Assembly: GCA_045595165.1 (NCBI GenBank)
Contig: JAZNZY010000012.1
Coordinates: forward strand, 1-34,791
DNA: 34,791 nt
DNA from: SFLA01 sp045595165
GTDB taxonomy: Bacteria; Bacillota; Clostridia; Oscillospirales; CAG-382
Reading direction: 5' to 3'
Every line of letters begins with the position of its first letter. Within the stretch, counting starts at the first letter, position 1. The translations under genes and the position numbers were made by a program. Positions 7,552-16,880 of the stretch are shown in pieces. Under the pieces are notes generated by a model, which was given only the letters and a program-made list of their open reading frames with translations, was not told the DNA's origin and did not search any database.

Positions 7552-10188
7552 ATGGAACCGTTATCACTTAACACTCTCCGTGAGAGATATCTTAAATTCT
7601 TTGAATCCAAGGGACATCTTCGTCTGGATTCTTTCCCCCTCGTGCCTCAGGGCGACAGCTCGCTGCTTCTTATCAATGCGGGTATGGCACCTCTTAAGCC
7701 TTACTTCACCGGCGAGCGTGTTCCTCCCCGCAAGAGAGTTACCACCTGCCAGAAGTGCGTTCGTACTCTGGATATAGATAACGTCGGTAAGACTGCACGC
7801 CACGGCACTTTCTTTGAAATGCTGGGCAACTTCTCCTTTGGCGATTATTTCAAGGAGGAGGCAATTCCCTGGGCGTGGGAATTTCTTACAAAGGACCTGG
7901 GTATTCCCGAAAACAGACTTTACCCCAGCGTTTATCTTGAAGATGACGAAGCTCTGGAAACGTGGGTTAAGATCGGCGTGCCCAGAGAGAGAATAGTAAA
8001 GCTGGGTAAGGACGATAACTTCTGGGAAATAGGCGCAGGCCCCTGCGGACCTTGCTCCGAGATATATTTTGACCGCGGAATCGAGCACGGATGCGGCAAG
8101 GAAACTTGTGGCCCCGGCTGTGATTGCGATAGATTTATCGAGATCTGGAACATAGTTTTCACTCAGTTCGACAGTGACGGACAAGGCAACTACACCCGTC
8201 TTGCAAATCCCAACATAGATACAGGTATGGGACTTGAGCGTCTTGCTTGCGTAATGCAGGGCGTCGGTAATCTTTTCGAGGTAGATACCATCCGCAGCAT
8301 TATTACCGAGATAAGCCGTATTTCCGGCAAGGAATATACCGGTTCTACTGCTGATGACGACATATCCATCCGTGTTATTACCGACCATATTCGTACAGCT
8401 ACCTTCCTCATAAGCGACGGCGTTATTCCTTCCAACGAGGGCAGGGGATACATTCTCCGCCGCGTGCTCCGCAGAGCCGCACGCCACGGCAAGCTTTTGG
8501 GCATTCAGGGCGCATTCCTTTCCGACCTTTGCGAAACCGTAATCAAGGCAAGCGGAAAAGCATATCCCGAGCTTGAGGAAAAGCGCGGTTACATTAAAAA
8601 GACTATCGAGATCGAGGAAGACCGCTTCCGTCAGACTCTTGACGCAGGTCTTAATATTCTTGAAAAAATGGTTGCGGATACCCTTGCAGCAGGCGGAAAG
8701 ACTCTTTCCGGCGAGGATCTGTTCAAGCTTTACGATACCTTTGGATTCCCCGTTGATCTCACCCGTGAGATCGCAGAGGAGAAGGGTGTTGGCATAGATG
8801 AGGATGCATTCAAGGCTCTTATGACCGAGCAAAAGCGCCGTGCCCGCGAAGCACGCGCCGCTATGGGCGATAACAGCTGGAACGATGACGTTATGACAGC
8901 TATCGACCGCACCGTTCCCACCGAATTCGTTGGCTACGATTTTACTTCCGCAGGAAGCGAGATAAAATATATTCTTGCAGACGGAGAGGCTGTAAACTTC
9001 CTTTCCGCAGGCAAGGCAGTTCTTGTTCTTGATATCACTCCCTTCTACGCAGAAAGCGGCGGACAGGTTGGCGATACGGGTATTATCACCACCGAAACCG
9101 GTATTTTCGTTGTAGAAGATACCAAAAAGACCCACGAAGGTCAGTATCTCCACTCCGGTTACGTTGCAGAGGGAAGCATCGGTCTGGGCAAGTGCGTTGC
9201 GGAAGTAGACGAAGAGAGAAGAAACGCTATTGCGAGAAACCACTCCTCCGTTCACCTGCTTCAGGCGGCACTCCGTAAAGTGCTGGGCACTCACGTTGAG
9301 CAGGCAGGCTCTTACGTTGACGAGCACAGAGCGCGCTTTGACTTTACTCACTTCGCCGCTATGACAAGCGAAGAAATTATGCTTGTTGAAGACCTTGTCA
9401 ACGCAGAAATACTCAAGGGCGAAGAGATCGTTACCGAAGTAAAGACTATCGCAGAAGCAAAGGCAGACGGCGCAATGGCGCTGTTCGGCGAAAAGTACGG
9501 CGATACCGTGCGTGTTGTTAAGATGGGAGGCTTTTCCGCAGAGCTTTGCGGCGGTACTCACCTTTGCAATACCGCAAAAGTAGGTCTGTTCCGTATTGTT
9601 TCCGAATCCGGCGTTGCCGCAGGTGTACGACGTATCGAGGCTATTACCGGTATTAACGCTCTTAACGCTTTCCGTGACAGAGATAATACTATCGAAAAGG
9701 TACGCGCTACCATCAAAGCAAACAGCGTAAACGATATAGTTACCAGAGCAGAGGCAGTTCAGGCAGAGATCAAGTCCCTTACCAAGGAACTTGAAAAGGC
9801 AAACGTAAGTATCTGCTCCAACAAAGCTTGCGCCGCTTGCGCAGAAGCTGTTACGGTTGGAAGCGTAAAGTTGGTAAGATGCTGCTTTGAAAACACTCCC
9901 GTAGATGCCCTCCGTACCGCTATCGACGGTATCGTAGGCAAGGATGCGTCCGCAGTATGCGTATTCTCTTCCGTAAACGACGGTAAGCTTACCTTTGCTT
10001 CCGGTGCAGGCAAGAGCGCAGTAGGCGCAGGTGCACACGCAGGAATGCTGCTTAAGAACCTGTCCTCCATAGTAGGAGGCGGAGGTGGCGGCAGACCCGA
10101 TAGCGCAACCAGCGGCGGTAAGTTCGTGGAAAAGGTGGGCGAGGCTATGGATGCTCTGCCCGAGATACTCTCCGCACAGCTTAAATAA
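7552..10188 (+). CDS. alaS: Alanyl-tRNA synthetase
   Basis: 878 residues, normal for bacterial AlaRS, which charges tRNA-Ala. It has the class II catalytic domain (N-terminal RERYLKFFESKGH, then LINAGMAPLKPYF), the tRNA-recognition domain, the editing domain and a C-terminal DHHA1-like domain with a Gly-rich GGGGGGRPD motif. The editing-site zinc ligands are all present: H564 and H568 (NHSSVH), C666 and H670 (CGGTH). The ATG at 7552 is chosen over an upstream in-frame ATG at 7501, because 7501 would overlap the previous gene, whereas 7552 begins with the conserved N-terminus and has an AAAGGA upstream. No T-box leader is present. Confidence 0.97.
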   Translation: MEPLSLNTLRERYLKFFESKGHLRLDSFPLVPQGDSSLLLINAGMAPLKPYFTGERVPPRKRVTTCQKCVRTLDIDNVGKTARHGTFFEMLGNFSFGDYFKEEAIPWAWEFLTKDLGIPENRLYPSVYLEDDEALETWVKIGVPRERIVKLGKDDNFWEIGAGPCGPCSEIYFDRGIEHGCGKETCGPGCDCDRFIEIWNIVFTQFDSDGQGNYTRLANPNIDTGMGLERLACVMQGVGNLFEVDTIRSIITEISRISGKEYTGSTADDDISIRVITDHIRTATFLISDGVIPSNEGRGYILRRVLRRAARHGKLLGIQGAFLSDLCETVIKASGKAYPELEEKRGYIKKTIEIEEDRFRQTLDAGLNILEKMVADTLAAGGKTLSGEDLFKLYDTFGFPVDLTREIAEEKGVGIDEDAFKALMTEQKRRAREARAAMGDNSWNDDVMTAIDRTVPTEFVGYDFTSAGSEIKYILADGEAVNFLSAGKAVLVLDITPFYAESGGQVGDTGIITTETGIFVVEDTKKTHEGQYLHSGYVAEGSIGLGKCVAEVDEERRNAIARNHSSVHLLQAALRKVLGTHVEQAGSYVDEHRARFDFTHFAAMTSEEIMLVEDLVNAEILKGEEIVTEVKTIAEAKADGAMALFGEKYGDTVRVVKMGGFSAELCGGTHLCNTAKVGLFRIVSESGVAAGVRRIEAITGINALNAFRDRDNTIEKVRATIKANSVNDIVTRAEAVQAEIKSLTKELEKANVSICSNKACAACAEAVTVGSVKLVRCCFENTPVDALRTAIDGIVGKDASAVCVFSSVNDGKLTFASGAGKSAVGAGAHAGMLLKNLSSIVGGGGGGRPDSATSGGKFVEKVGEAMDALPEILSAQLK

Positions 10189-10199
10189 GGAGAAATACG

Positions 10200-10538
10200 A
10201 TGAACTGTATTTTTTGCAAGATAATAAACGGTGAAATTCCTTCCTCCAAGGTATATGAGGACGAATACTGTCTGGCGTTTAAGGATCTCAATCCTGCCGC
10301 ACCCGTACACGTGCTTGTAGTGCCCAAAACACATATCGAATCTCTTGACTGTGTAAACGAAGAGAATATAGATATAGTTTCAAAGGTGGTTTCCGCTATT
10401 CCCGCAGTTGCAAAGGCGGCGGGCGTACAGAACGGCTACAGAGTTATCACCAATATCGGTGAAGATGGCGGTCAGACCGTAAAGCATCTTCACTTCCATA
10501 TACTCGGCGGTAAAAAACTTACCGAAAAATTAAACTAA
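10200..10538 (+). CDS. HIT-family (histidine triad) nucleotide-binding protein
   Basis: 112 residues, a typical Hint-type hydrolase of purine nucleoside phosphoramidates and related adducts. N-terminal MNCIFCKIINGEIPSSKVYED, internal PVHVLVVPKTHI, and the catalytic triad HLHFH at 96-100. Cys3, Cys6 and His45 are placed as in zinc-binding Hint forms. It starts 11 nt after alaS. Hint proteins act on aminoacyl-adenylates in vitro, so the pairing with alaS is suggestive but unproven. Confidence 0.93.
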   Translation: MNCIFCKIINGEIPSSKVYEDEYCLAFKDLNPAAPVHVLVVPKTHIESLDCVNEENIDIVSKVVSAIPAVAKAAGVQNGYRVITNIGEDGGQTVKHLHFHILGGKKLTEKLN

Positions 10539-10555
10539 AAAAGGACGTTTATATT

Positions 10556-11122
10556 ATGAAGATCAATCCCGAAACCTTTCACACCTATCCTCTTGACGTT
10601 GCGGGACTTCACAGAGAGCTTCCCGTTTGCAAGGTAAATGATGACCTTTATATCGCCGCATTCGTTATCTTCGGCGATGTTGAGCTTACCGTTGCCTGCG
10701 CTTCCGAGCTTATTAAAAAGCTCCCTCCCCATGATATTCTGATCACGGCGGAATCCAAGGGAATTCCTCTTGTATATGAAATGGCGCGTCAGCTTGGCAC
10801 AAACAAATACCTTATCGCCCGTAAAGCCGCAAAGCTTTATATGAAGGATCCTCACGCTGTAGAGGTTCAGTCCATTACTACCGCAAAGAAGCAGACTCTT
10901 TACATAGATAAAGACGATGTTGAATGTATGCGCGGCAAGCGCGTTGTTATCGTTGATGACGTTATCAGCACCGGCGAAAGCCTTTTCGCCGTAGAGAAGC
11001 TGGTAAAACAGGCAGGCGGTATAGTTGCGGGCAAGATGGCTATTCTGGCGGAAGGCGATGCCGAATACCGTGAGGATATAATCTACCTCCAGCACATTCC
11101 TCTTTTATTCCCCGAAAAATAG
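10556..11122 (+). CDS. Phosphoribosyltransferase family protein (adenine PRTase-like)
   Basis: 188 residues, type I PRTase fold. The PRPP-binding loop VVIVDDVISTGES lies at 130-142, and an upstream ILITAESKGIPL segment matches the adenine phosphoribosyltransferase group. Likely a purine salvage enzyme in the cytoplasm that makes AMP from adenine and PRPP, although the less conserved N-terminus leaves room for another base or a regulatory role. It lies 17 nt after the HIT gene, so it is cotranscribed. Confidence 0.8.
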   Translation: MKINPETFHTYPLDVAGLHRELPVCKVNDDLYIAAFVIFGDVELTVACASELIKKLPPHDILITAESKGIPLVYEMARQLGTNKYLIARKAAKLYMKDPHAVEVQSITTAKKQTLYIDKDDVECMRGKRVVIVDDVISTGESLFAVEKLVKQAGGIVAGKMAILAEGDAEYREDIIYLQHIPLLFPEK

Positions 11123-11140
11123 CTTTCAGGAGCGATACCT

Positions 11141-13063
11141 ATGTTCCGTTTAAGACCTTTGGCTTTTTGGATAACCGCCTTTGCCGCGGGAATCCTTTGC
11201 GCGGTTTTTACGGAAGGTGTTGCGGAGGCTGTCTTATTTGCAGTGATCGGCGTACTTTGCGTAGTGTGTTTCGCAGTACGCCGTTTCCCATACAGAGCCA
11301 CTGTTTTTCCCCTTATTCTGGCTGTTTTTATAGGTATGGGCTACCTTGACGTACGCACGCATATCGCTTTGGGTAAGGTTGAAAGCGGATATGACCGCAG
11401 GGGAGATATAACCGGCGATGTTGTGGAAACGGATAATTACGGGTTCACACTGTCGTTGATCTCCGCTTCGGGAAACGTGCTTCCCAAGGATACGAGAATT
11501 CGGGTGTTTTACGATTACGAGTATGACGTTAAACCCGGCGACCGTGTGTATTGCTCACTTGCTTTTTCTGATCCGGGCGTTGATGGGTATGCCTACGGTA
11601 CTTACGTTTACGCATCGGGCGACGTTTTGCGTGTCGATTCCGGTAAGGGTGGAACTCCCTTGGAGAAATTTCGTCGGACCGTAAACGGAATCGTTCAAGA
11701 CAATTTTACCTCAAAAACCTCGGGAGTGGCAAAGGCTGTGCTTACGGGTGACAGCTCGGATATCGACCCCGTATTATATTCCGCATATCGGTCATCGGGA
11801 ATAGCGCATATTCTGGTAATTTCCGGTTTCCATATGTCGATCATACTTATGTCGGCGTATTTTTTGCTTTCTTCCACTAAATTGGGAAAACGTTATTCCG
11901 GTTTGCTGTGTATATTTCTTACGTTGCTGTTCGGTGTATTCGTGGGATTCACTCCCTCGGTGTCCCGTGCGGCGGTAATGTGTATCGCCGTGTTTATCGG
12001 CGGAAGCTTTAATTATAAAAACGATAGCTTTACATCTCTTTTCACGGCACTGGGAATACTGCTTGCCGTCAACCCGTACTCTCTGTTTTCCGTAAGCCTG
12101 CAACTTTCCTTTTTGTGTTCTTTGGGAATTATTATTCTTTCTCCCGCAATGGGCGCGGCAGTGGCAAAGATCAAAAAACGTGGTTTGCGTTTTGCGGTAA
12201 AACAGCTTTCGTCTGTGGCAATTTCTGCGGTATCATCGTTGTTTTCTTTTCCCGTAGTGTGCTATTCATTCGGTGCATTTTCGGTTATCTCGCCAATAAC
12301 GAATATGTTTGCTATTCCTATTTCCGAACTGGCGGTCATCTTCGGGTATATCGGCATATTCATTCCTCCCGTTGCATACGTTTCGGATATTCTGTTGCGT
12401 CTGCTCAACGGAATTGCCGTAGCTTTTTCAAAACCGCATTTTGCAACCGTTTCCACAATGATTCCGGGAATGACTGTCGCTTTGCTGATTGCGGCGGTAT
12501 CCGTGGTGGTTATCGGCTCCGTAAAGCTTAAAAAACGCTTGCCCTCTTTGGCAATATGTATAGGCTGTTTTGCATTGTGTATTACCGCTTCCGTTTTGGC
12601 AAACGTGTACGTGGGCAAAACCAAGGCTACCGTAAACAGCGTCAGCGGTAACGGATGTTATCAGCTTACCGTTTCTTCGGAGGGAAAGTGCGCTTTTGTG
12701 GATGCAGGCGGGGCATACGTTATTACAAACAAGATATTTGAAACGGGAAGCACCCACCTGGAAGTTTACATAATGACAGAATGCGATTCTTACGGATTGA
12801 GCAATCTTTGTAATATGCTCTCTGCTGTGAATATTGATAAAATTTATATCTCTGCCGATGGCCGTATTCCTCATATCTATGAGCGTGTCAGAGAATTAGC
12901 GTTTAAGTACGGCATAGAAACAGAGGTATTTGAAGGTAACGTCACCCTGCCTGTCGGGGGTGCGTACGTTACGGCAGGTGATGTCAGACTTGTGAAATAC
13001 GGAAACGACAGACATTATTTTTACAACACAAACGGAACGTTTTATCTTGACGGAAGGGAGTGA
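11141..13063 (+). CDS. ComEC/Rec2-family membrane protein with degenerate C-terminal domain
   Basis: 640 residues. Two N-terminal membrane segments precede a soluble OB-like region (about 65-160; DUF4131-like), then the Competence domain with GVAKAVLTGDSSDI, SGIAHILVISGFHMSI and about eight further membrane helices to residue 515. This is the core of the ComEC DNA-uptake channel. The final about 110 residues align in position with the metallo-beta-lactamase-like domain of full ComEC, but the metal-binding motif THxHxDHxGG is replaced by a sequence around 546-552 (T-E-C-D-S-Y-G). AGGAG precedes the ATG. It is directly followed by holA, a common Firmicute neighbour. No comEA, comEB or pilus genes are nearby. 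Confidence 0.85.
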   Translation: MFRLRPLAFWITAFAAGILCAVFTEGVAEAVLFAVIGVLCVVCFAVRRFPYRATVFPLILAVFIGMGYLDVRTHIALGKVESGYDRRGDITGDVVETDNYGFTLSLISASGNVLPKDTRIRVFYDYEYDVKPGDRVYCSLAFSDPGVDGYAYGTYVYASGDVLRVDSGKGGTPLEKFRRTVNGIVQDNFTSKTSGVAKAVLTGDSSDIDPVLYSAYRSSGIAHILVISGFHMSIILMSAYFLLSSTKLGKRYSGLLCIFLTLLFGVFVGFTPSVSRAAVMCIAVFIGGSFNYKNDSFTSLFTALGILLAVNPYSLFSVSLQLSFLCSLGIIILSPAMGAAVAKIKKRGLRFAVKQLSSVAISAVSSLFSFPVVCYSFGAFSVISPITNMFAIPISELAVIFGYIGIFIPPVAYVSDILLRLLNGIAVAFSKPHFATVSTMIPGMTVALLIAAVSVVVIGSVKLKKRLPSLAICIGCFALCITASVLANVYVGKTKATVNSVSGNGCYQLTVSSEGKCAFVDAGGAYVITNKIFETGSTHLEVYIMTECDSYGLSNLCNMLSAVNIDKIYISADGRIPHIYERVRELAFKYGIETEVFEGNVTLPVGGAYVTAGDVRLVKYGNDRHYFYNTNGTFYLDGRE

Positions 13064-13068
13064 AACGT

Positions 13069-14106
13069 ATGGATATAGACGGACTTAAGGCCAAAATAAA
13101 GAAAAACGAATACGCGGGAGCATATCTGTTTTACGGTGACGAAGCGTATATGAAGGACCATTACGTTTCTCAGCTTCGCAAGGTAGTGGTTGACGGACCG
13201 GTACCCGAATTCAATTATTCCGTTTACGAGGCGGACAAGCTGGATACGGAAAAAATAGCCGAGGAAGCGTACATGCTTCCCCTTATGGCAGATTATAAAA
13301 TGATAGAGATCCAAGCGTTTTCCGTTGCATCTTTGACTGCGGCGGTTTCGGGCGACTTGGCGGAAATAATTTCAGACCTTCCCGAATATTTCATACTTCT
13401 TTTTACCGTCCGTTCGGGGGAAGAAGAGGAAAAGGCGATAGAGAAAAAAGATTCCACACCCTTTATAGCCGCGATGCGGGATTACGGAAATATTGTAAAG
13501 TTCGAAGCTGAATCGGGAAATAAGCTTCTCGCGTGGATGAACAGACATTTTACCGCCCTTGGTACGCCCGTTGACAAAAGCGTGCTGGAGAATATGGTTA
13601 CCATATGCGGAAATGATATGTATCTGCTGGCAGGAGAGATAAAAAAGCTGTGCGCGTATTGCGGCTCCCGTCCCGCCACCGTGCAGGATGTGGAGAAGGT
13701 CTGCTGTGCCAACGAAAGCTACAAGGTATACGATCTTTCCCGCGCGGTGATCGACGGAGATATGACCAAGGCGGGAAAAATATTCGCTTCACTTCGTTTT
13801 GCGTCCGCAGATCCCATAATGATATTGGGAGCACTGGCAAAAACTTTTTCGGATATGCTTCTCACTCTCGAGGGTCTCAACTGCGGAAAGAGCTATTCCG
13901 CTATTGCATCGGACCTTAAAAGTTATGATTTCGTAATAAAAAGATACGCATCCGTCGGCTCAAAGCGGGGAAGAGGCTTCCTTGCAAATGCGATAAGCGT
14001 GTGTGCCGCGGCAGATAAGCATCTTAAAAATTTCAGGGGCGACCCGTACACCGTGCTTGAAACGGCAATTTATAAAATAGGAGCAGTAAATGCAGGAAAA
14101 AATTAA
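13069..14106 (+). CDS. holA: DNA polymerase III subunit delta
   Basis: 345 residues, normal for HolA, the clamp-loader subunit that opens the beta sliding clamp. N-terminal GAYLFYGDEAYMKDHYVSQL is typical, as are the middle segments MYLLAGEIKKLCAYCG and VYDLSRAVIDGD and the C-terminal helical collar region. The start at ATG 13069 is preferred because GGAAGGGAG lies 8 nt upstream. An overlapping GTG at 13060 would sit on the Shine-Dalgarno site. It follows the comEC-like gene by 5 nt. Confidence 0.92.
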   Translation: MDIDGLKAKIKKNEYAGAYLFYGDEAYMKDHYVSQLRKVVVDGPVPEFNYSVYEADKLDTEKIAEEAYMLPLMADYKMIEIQAFSVASLTAAVSGDLAEIISDLPEYFILLFTVRSGEEEEKAIEKKDSTPFIAAMRDYGNIVKFEAESGNKLLAWMNRHFTALGTPVDKSVLENMVTICGNDMYLLAGEIKKLCAYCGSRPATVQDVEKVCCANESYKVYDLSRAVIDGDMTKAGKIFASLRFASADPIMILGALAKTFSDMLLTLEGLNCGKSYSAIASDLKSYDFVIKRYASVGSKRGRGFLANAISVCAAADKHLKNFRGDPYTVLETAIYKIGAVNAGKN

Positions 14107-14668
14107 GCTTTCCTGCCCCGTGATTGTGGAGGGCAGATATGATAAACAGCGTGTCCTCTCGGTTGCGGAGGGAACGGTAATTCAGCTTGACGGCTTTTCC
14201 GTTTTTAACAGCGTAGAAAAGCAAACGCTTCTCCGCCGTTTGTGTGGAGAAGGGAAAATTATTCTGCTTACCGACAGCGATTCCGCAGGTAAATTCATAC
14301 GCTCAAAGCTGAAAGGATATTTGCCTCCCGAAAAAATAATAAACGTTTACGCTCCACGTGTGGAGGGTAAGGAAAAACGCAAAAAAACGCCGTCAAAAGA
14401 GGGTGTTTTGGGCGTTGAGGGCTTGGATGCGGAGGTCATCCGACGTTTGCTCCTGCCTTTTGAAGGAGAGATTTCAAAAAAAGCCTCCCTTACTAAAGCG
14501 GATCTTTTCAGGAGCGGGCTTTTGGGTGGAGAGAACAGCTCCGTACTGCGTAATGCGTTGGCGCGGGTACTGGACCTGCCCGAGAACATGACTCCCAACG
14601 CATTTCTTGAAGCAATAAATCTTGTGTGTACAGAATCGGAATTTAGAGAATCATTGGAAAAAATATGA
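14090..14668 (+). CDS. Toprim-domain ribonuclease M5-like protein
   Basis: 192 residues. The N-terminal Toprim domain has the catalytic Glu in VIVEGRYD (E14) and the metal-binding DxD in LLTDSDSAGKFIR (D62, D64). The C-terminal part (SLTKADLFRSGLLGG...) matches the tail of RNase M5, which matures 5S rRNA in Firmicutes (DUF4093). Family length is about 180-190 residues, so it is complete. The usual neighbour ksgA is absent; here the gene overlaps holA by 17 nt and mtaB by 4 nt. RNase M5 (rnmV) is the likely identity, but a paralogue with another substrate is possible. Confidence 0.78.
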   Translation: MQEKIKLSCPVIVEGRYDKQRVLSVAEGTVIQLDGFSVFNSVEKQTLLRRLCGEGKIILLTDSDSAGKFIRSKLKGYLPPEKIINVYAPRVEGKEKRKKTPSKEGVLGVEGLDAEVIRRLLLPFEGEISKKASLTKADLFRSGLLGGENSSVLRNALARVLDLPENMTPNAFLEAINLVCTESEFRESLEKI

Positions 14669-15912
14669 AAAAAGTTGCTTTTTACACCTTGGGATGCCGT
14701 GTTAACCAGTACGAAACAAACGGTTTCGCCGAGGAGTTTATAAAACAAGGCTGGCAGGTATGCGGATTCGATGAGGACTGCGACCTGTACGTTATAAACA
14801 CCTGCGCCGTCACCGCCGAAAGCGGACGTAAATCGGGGCAGATAATACGCCGTGCCGCAAGACGGGGAGATACCGTGGCGGTGGGCTGTTATTCCCAGCT
14901 TTGTCCCGAAAAGATCAAAGCCATTCCCGGTGTTGTACGGGTGGGCGGAAATATAAACAAAAAAGAAATCGTTATGGGCACGGGAAAAGCCGATTTTTCA
15001 TTTGAAGGACACGGTTACGAAAATATGTGTCTTGAAGGAAAAACAGATCTGTTTTCCTCCTGCCGCGCATACGTTAAGATTCAGGACGGATGTCCCAATA
15101 AATGCTCCTATTGCATTATCCCCACCGCAAGAGGCCCTGCAAGGTCGAGAAATGTGGTAGACATAATGCAAGAGTGTGAAAATCTTGTCAGTGCGGGTTA
15201 TTCGGAGCTCGTGCTTACGGGCATAGAAGTATCGGCATACAATAAGGTTCCCCTTTGCGAGCTTATAAAGCAGGTTTCGTCAATAGAGGGTATAAAGCGC
15301 CTGCGTTTGGGTTCGCTCACTCCCACTTGCATTGACAGACCGCTTTTGGAAGCTATGAGGGACAGTGAGGTGTTTTGTAACCATCTGCATTTGTCCGTGC
15401 AATCGGGCTGTACCCGCATACTTAATCTTATGCGGCGAAAATACAACAAAGAGCAGCTTCAGCAGAGAATTGATCTTATACGGGAAATTCTGCCCGATGC
15501 TATGTTATCTGCCGATATTATCACGGGTTTTCCTACAGAAACCGAAGAAGAAGCCCGGGAAACCCTTGAGTTTTGCGTGAATAACCGTTTTATGCATCTG
15601 CATTCCTTCCCGTATTCCGAGCGTCCCGGTACGGAAGCGGCGGAAATGGCTTGTCAGGTTGATAAAAAAATACGCGCCGAAAGAAACGATAAATTGATTC
15701 ACGCAACCTCTGCTGTGCGGGACAAACTTCTTGAACAGCATATCGGAACACAGCAGTTAATACTTACAGAGAAAAATATTCGCGGTGTGTGCGTCGGTCA
15801 TACTGATGATTTTATAGAATGTTCTTTTAACGGAGAAAACAAACCGGGAGATTACGTTTTGGTTAACATAATTTCCTATAGCGACGGAACCTTGAAGGGA
15901 GAAAAAGTATGA
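14665..15912 (+). CDS. mtaB: tRNA t6A37 methylthiotransferase MtaB
   Basis: 415 residues, a MiaB-type radical-SAM methylthiotransferase that converts t6A37 to ms2t6A37 in ANN-decoding tRNAs. The N-terminal UPF0004 cluster cysteines are C11 (LGCRVNQYE), C47 (INTCAVT) and C75 (VGCYSQ). The radical-SAM CxxxCxxC is C143/C147/C150, within DGCPNKCSYCIIPTARGP. The C-terminus is TRAM-like (GVCVGHTDDF, PGDYVLVNI). The CRVNQYE signature separates MtaB from MiaB and RimO. The start overlaps the previous stop as ATGA. Confidence 0.94.
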   Translation: MKKVAFYTLGCRVNQYETNGFAEEFIKQGWQVCGFDEDCDLYVINTCAVTAESGRKSGQIIRRAARRGDTVAVGCYSQLCPEKIKAIPGVVRVGGNINKKEIVMGTGKADFSFEGHGYENMCLEGKTDLFSSCRAYVKIQDGCPNKCSYCIIPTARGPARSRNVVDIMQECENLVSAGYSELVLTGIEVSAYNKVPLCELIKQVSSIEGIKRLRLGSLTPTCIDRPLLEAMRDSEVFCNHLHLSVQSGCTRILNLMRRKYNKEQLQQRIDLIREILPDAMLSADIITGFPTETEEEARETLEFCVNNRFMHLHSFPYSERPGTEAAEMACQVDKKIRAERNDKLIHATSAVRDKLLEQHIGTQQLILTEKNIRGVCVGHTDDFIECSFNGENKPGDYVLVNIISYSDGTLKGEKV

Positions 15913-16865
15913 TAGCAATTCCTAATAATGAGCAAATCAAATACACTTCCGTTACCATTCAGGAAGAAAGCGTATATAAAAAACTTAAGTTGTTTTTCGA
16001 GCTTCGCCGTGATGACGAATCTCCCTTTTCCGTGTCCGAGATATTGGATTGCTACGGAAATTGCGCGTCCGGAAAAAGCTTTGCTTCCCGTCCGGGGGAT
16101 ATTATCGGCATTTTGTCCTCCGTTCCGAGCGGTAAAAAAGCATCTGCAATGTTAAGAGTAAGAAAAGCGGTTGGCTTGTACGGTCTGCTTTCTCTCGTTC
16201 CCGGAATGGTGCTTGAGGCTGATAAGCTGGATGATGATTTCGACCGCATCTATTACGTTATAAACCCCCAAAAGGACGAAAAGCTTTTGGATCGCCTTGC
16301 AAGGGAGAACATAACAGTCAGTTTTGTAGGTACGGTAGTCAGAAACGGATACTATATAGCTCGCGATAACGAGATTATCGAAGAGGTTACCGCCGAACCG
16401 CAAGCGGAGAGGCATGCCCGTATCCCCAGAAGTGAATCCTTTTCGGAAGGCTACAGAATGGGCTTTTTATCTGCCTTTGAAGGCAAAGACGTGTCCTGCG
16501 GCGATGATATAGCTAAGGCTTTGGGCGTGTTATCTGCTCGATTTGATATTCGCAGTGACCGCAGCTTTAATTACAAAGGCGCCTCCAAGGGTAACGGATT
16601 GTTCCTGTTTACCGTTTCAGCTCGGGGCAGAAATCCCGATCGCCGCGCAAGACTTCCTTTCAAGCGCATTTGCTCGGGTATGAAAAAAGGCATTATTACC
16701 GATTGCGTTGTGTTTAATAATGGCGATATTTCCGCCGCAAAATGCCGTCTTTCGGGTGAAGAATACCCCGAACAGCCCGAAAAGTTTTTGCGTGAGGACG
16801 TGTGGTATGTGCTTATAGCATCCAAAGGTCCTATCCGCGGCGGCTATTATATGGGCAGGCTCTGA
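15909..16865 (+). CDS. Unrecognised protein, translationally coupled to mtaB
   Basis: 318 residues, soluble, with no signal peptide or membrane segment. I do not recognise a family with confidence. The N-terminal half contains RPGDIIGILSSVPSGKKAS and later ENITVSFVGTVVRNGYYIA. This pattern is faintly reminiscent of the C-terminal half of PurM/PurL-type ATP-binding proteins, but the catalytic motifs of those enzymes are not evident. The middle has a charged linker (about 160-180) and the C-terminal half is basic, ending in GPIRGGYYMGRL. The start overlaps the mtaB stop as ATGA, which argues for a real gene in this operon. It is the last gene of the plus-strand run. Confidence 0.75.
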   Translation: MIAIPNNEQIKYTSVTIQEESVYKKLKLFFELRRDDESPFSVSEILDCYGNCASGKSFASRPGDIIGILSSVPSGKKASAMLRVRKAVGLYGLLSLVPGMVLEADKLDDDFDRIYYVINPQKDEKLLDRLARENITVSFVGTVVRNGYYIARDNEIIEEVTAEPQAERHARIPRSESFSEGYRMGFLSAFEGKDVSCGDDIAKALGVLSARFDIRSDRSFNYKGASKGNGLFLFTVSARGRNPDRRARLPFKRICSGMKKGIITDCVVFNNGDISAAKCRLSGEEYPEQPEKFLREDVWYVLIASKGPIRGGYYMGRL

Positions 16866-16880
16866 TAATTATCCGAAAAA

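Noticed and set aside
7564..10038. 824-codon open frame antisense to alaS
   Set aside because: Its composition (Cys/Ala/Gly/Asn-rich, no domain) reflects the mirror of a GC3-rich synthetase gene, and alaS on the other strand is unmistakable with all active-site residues.
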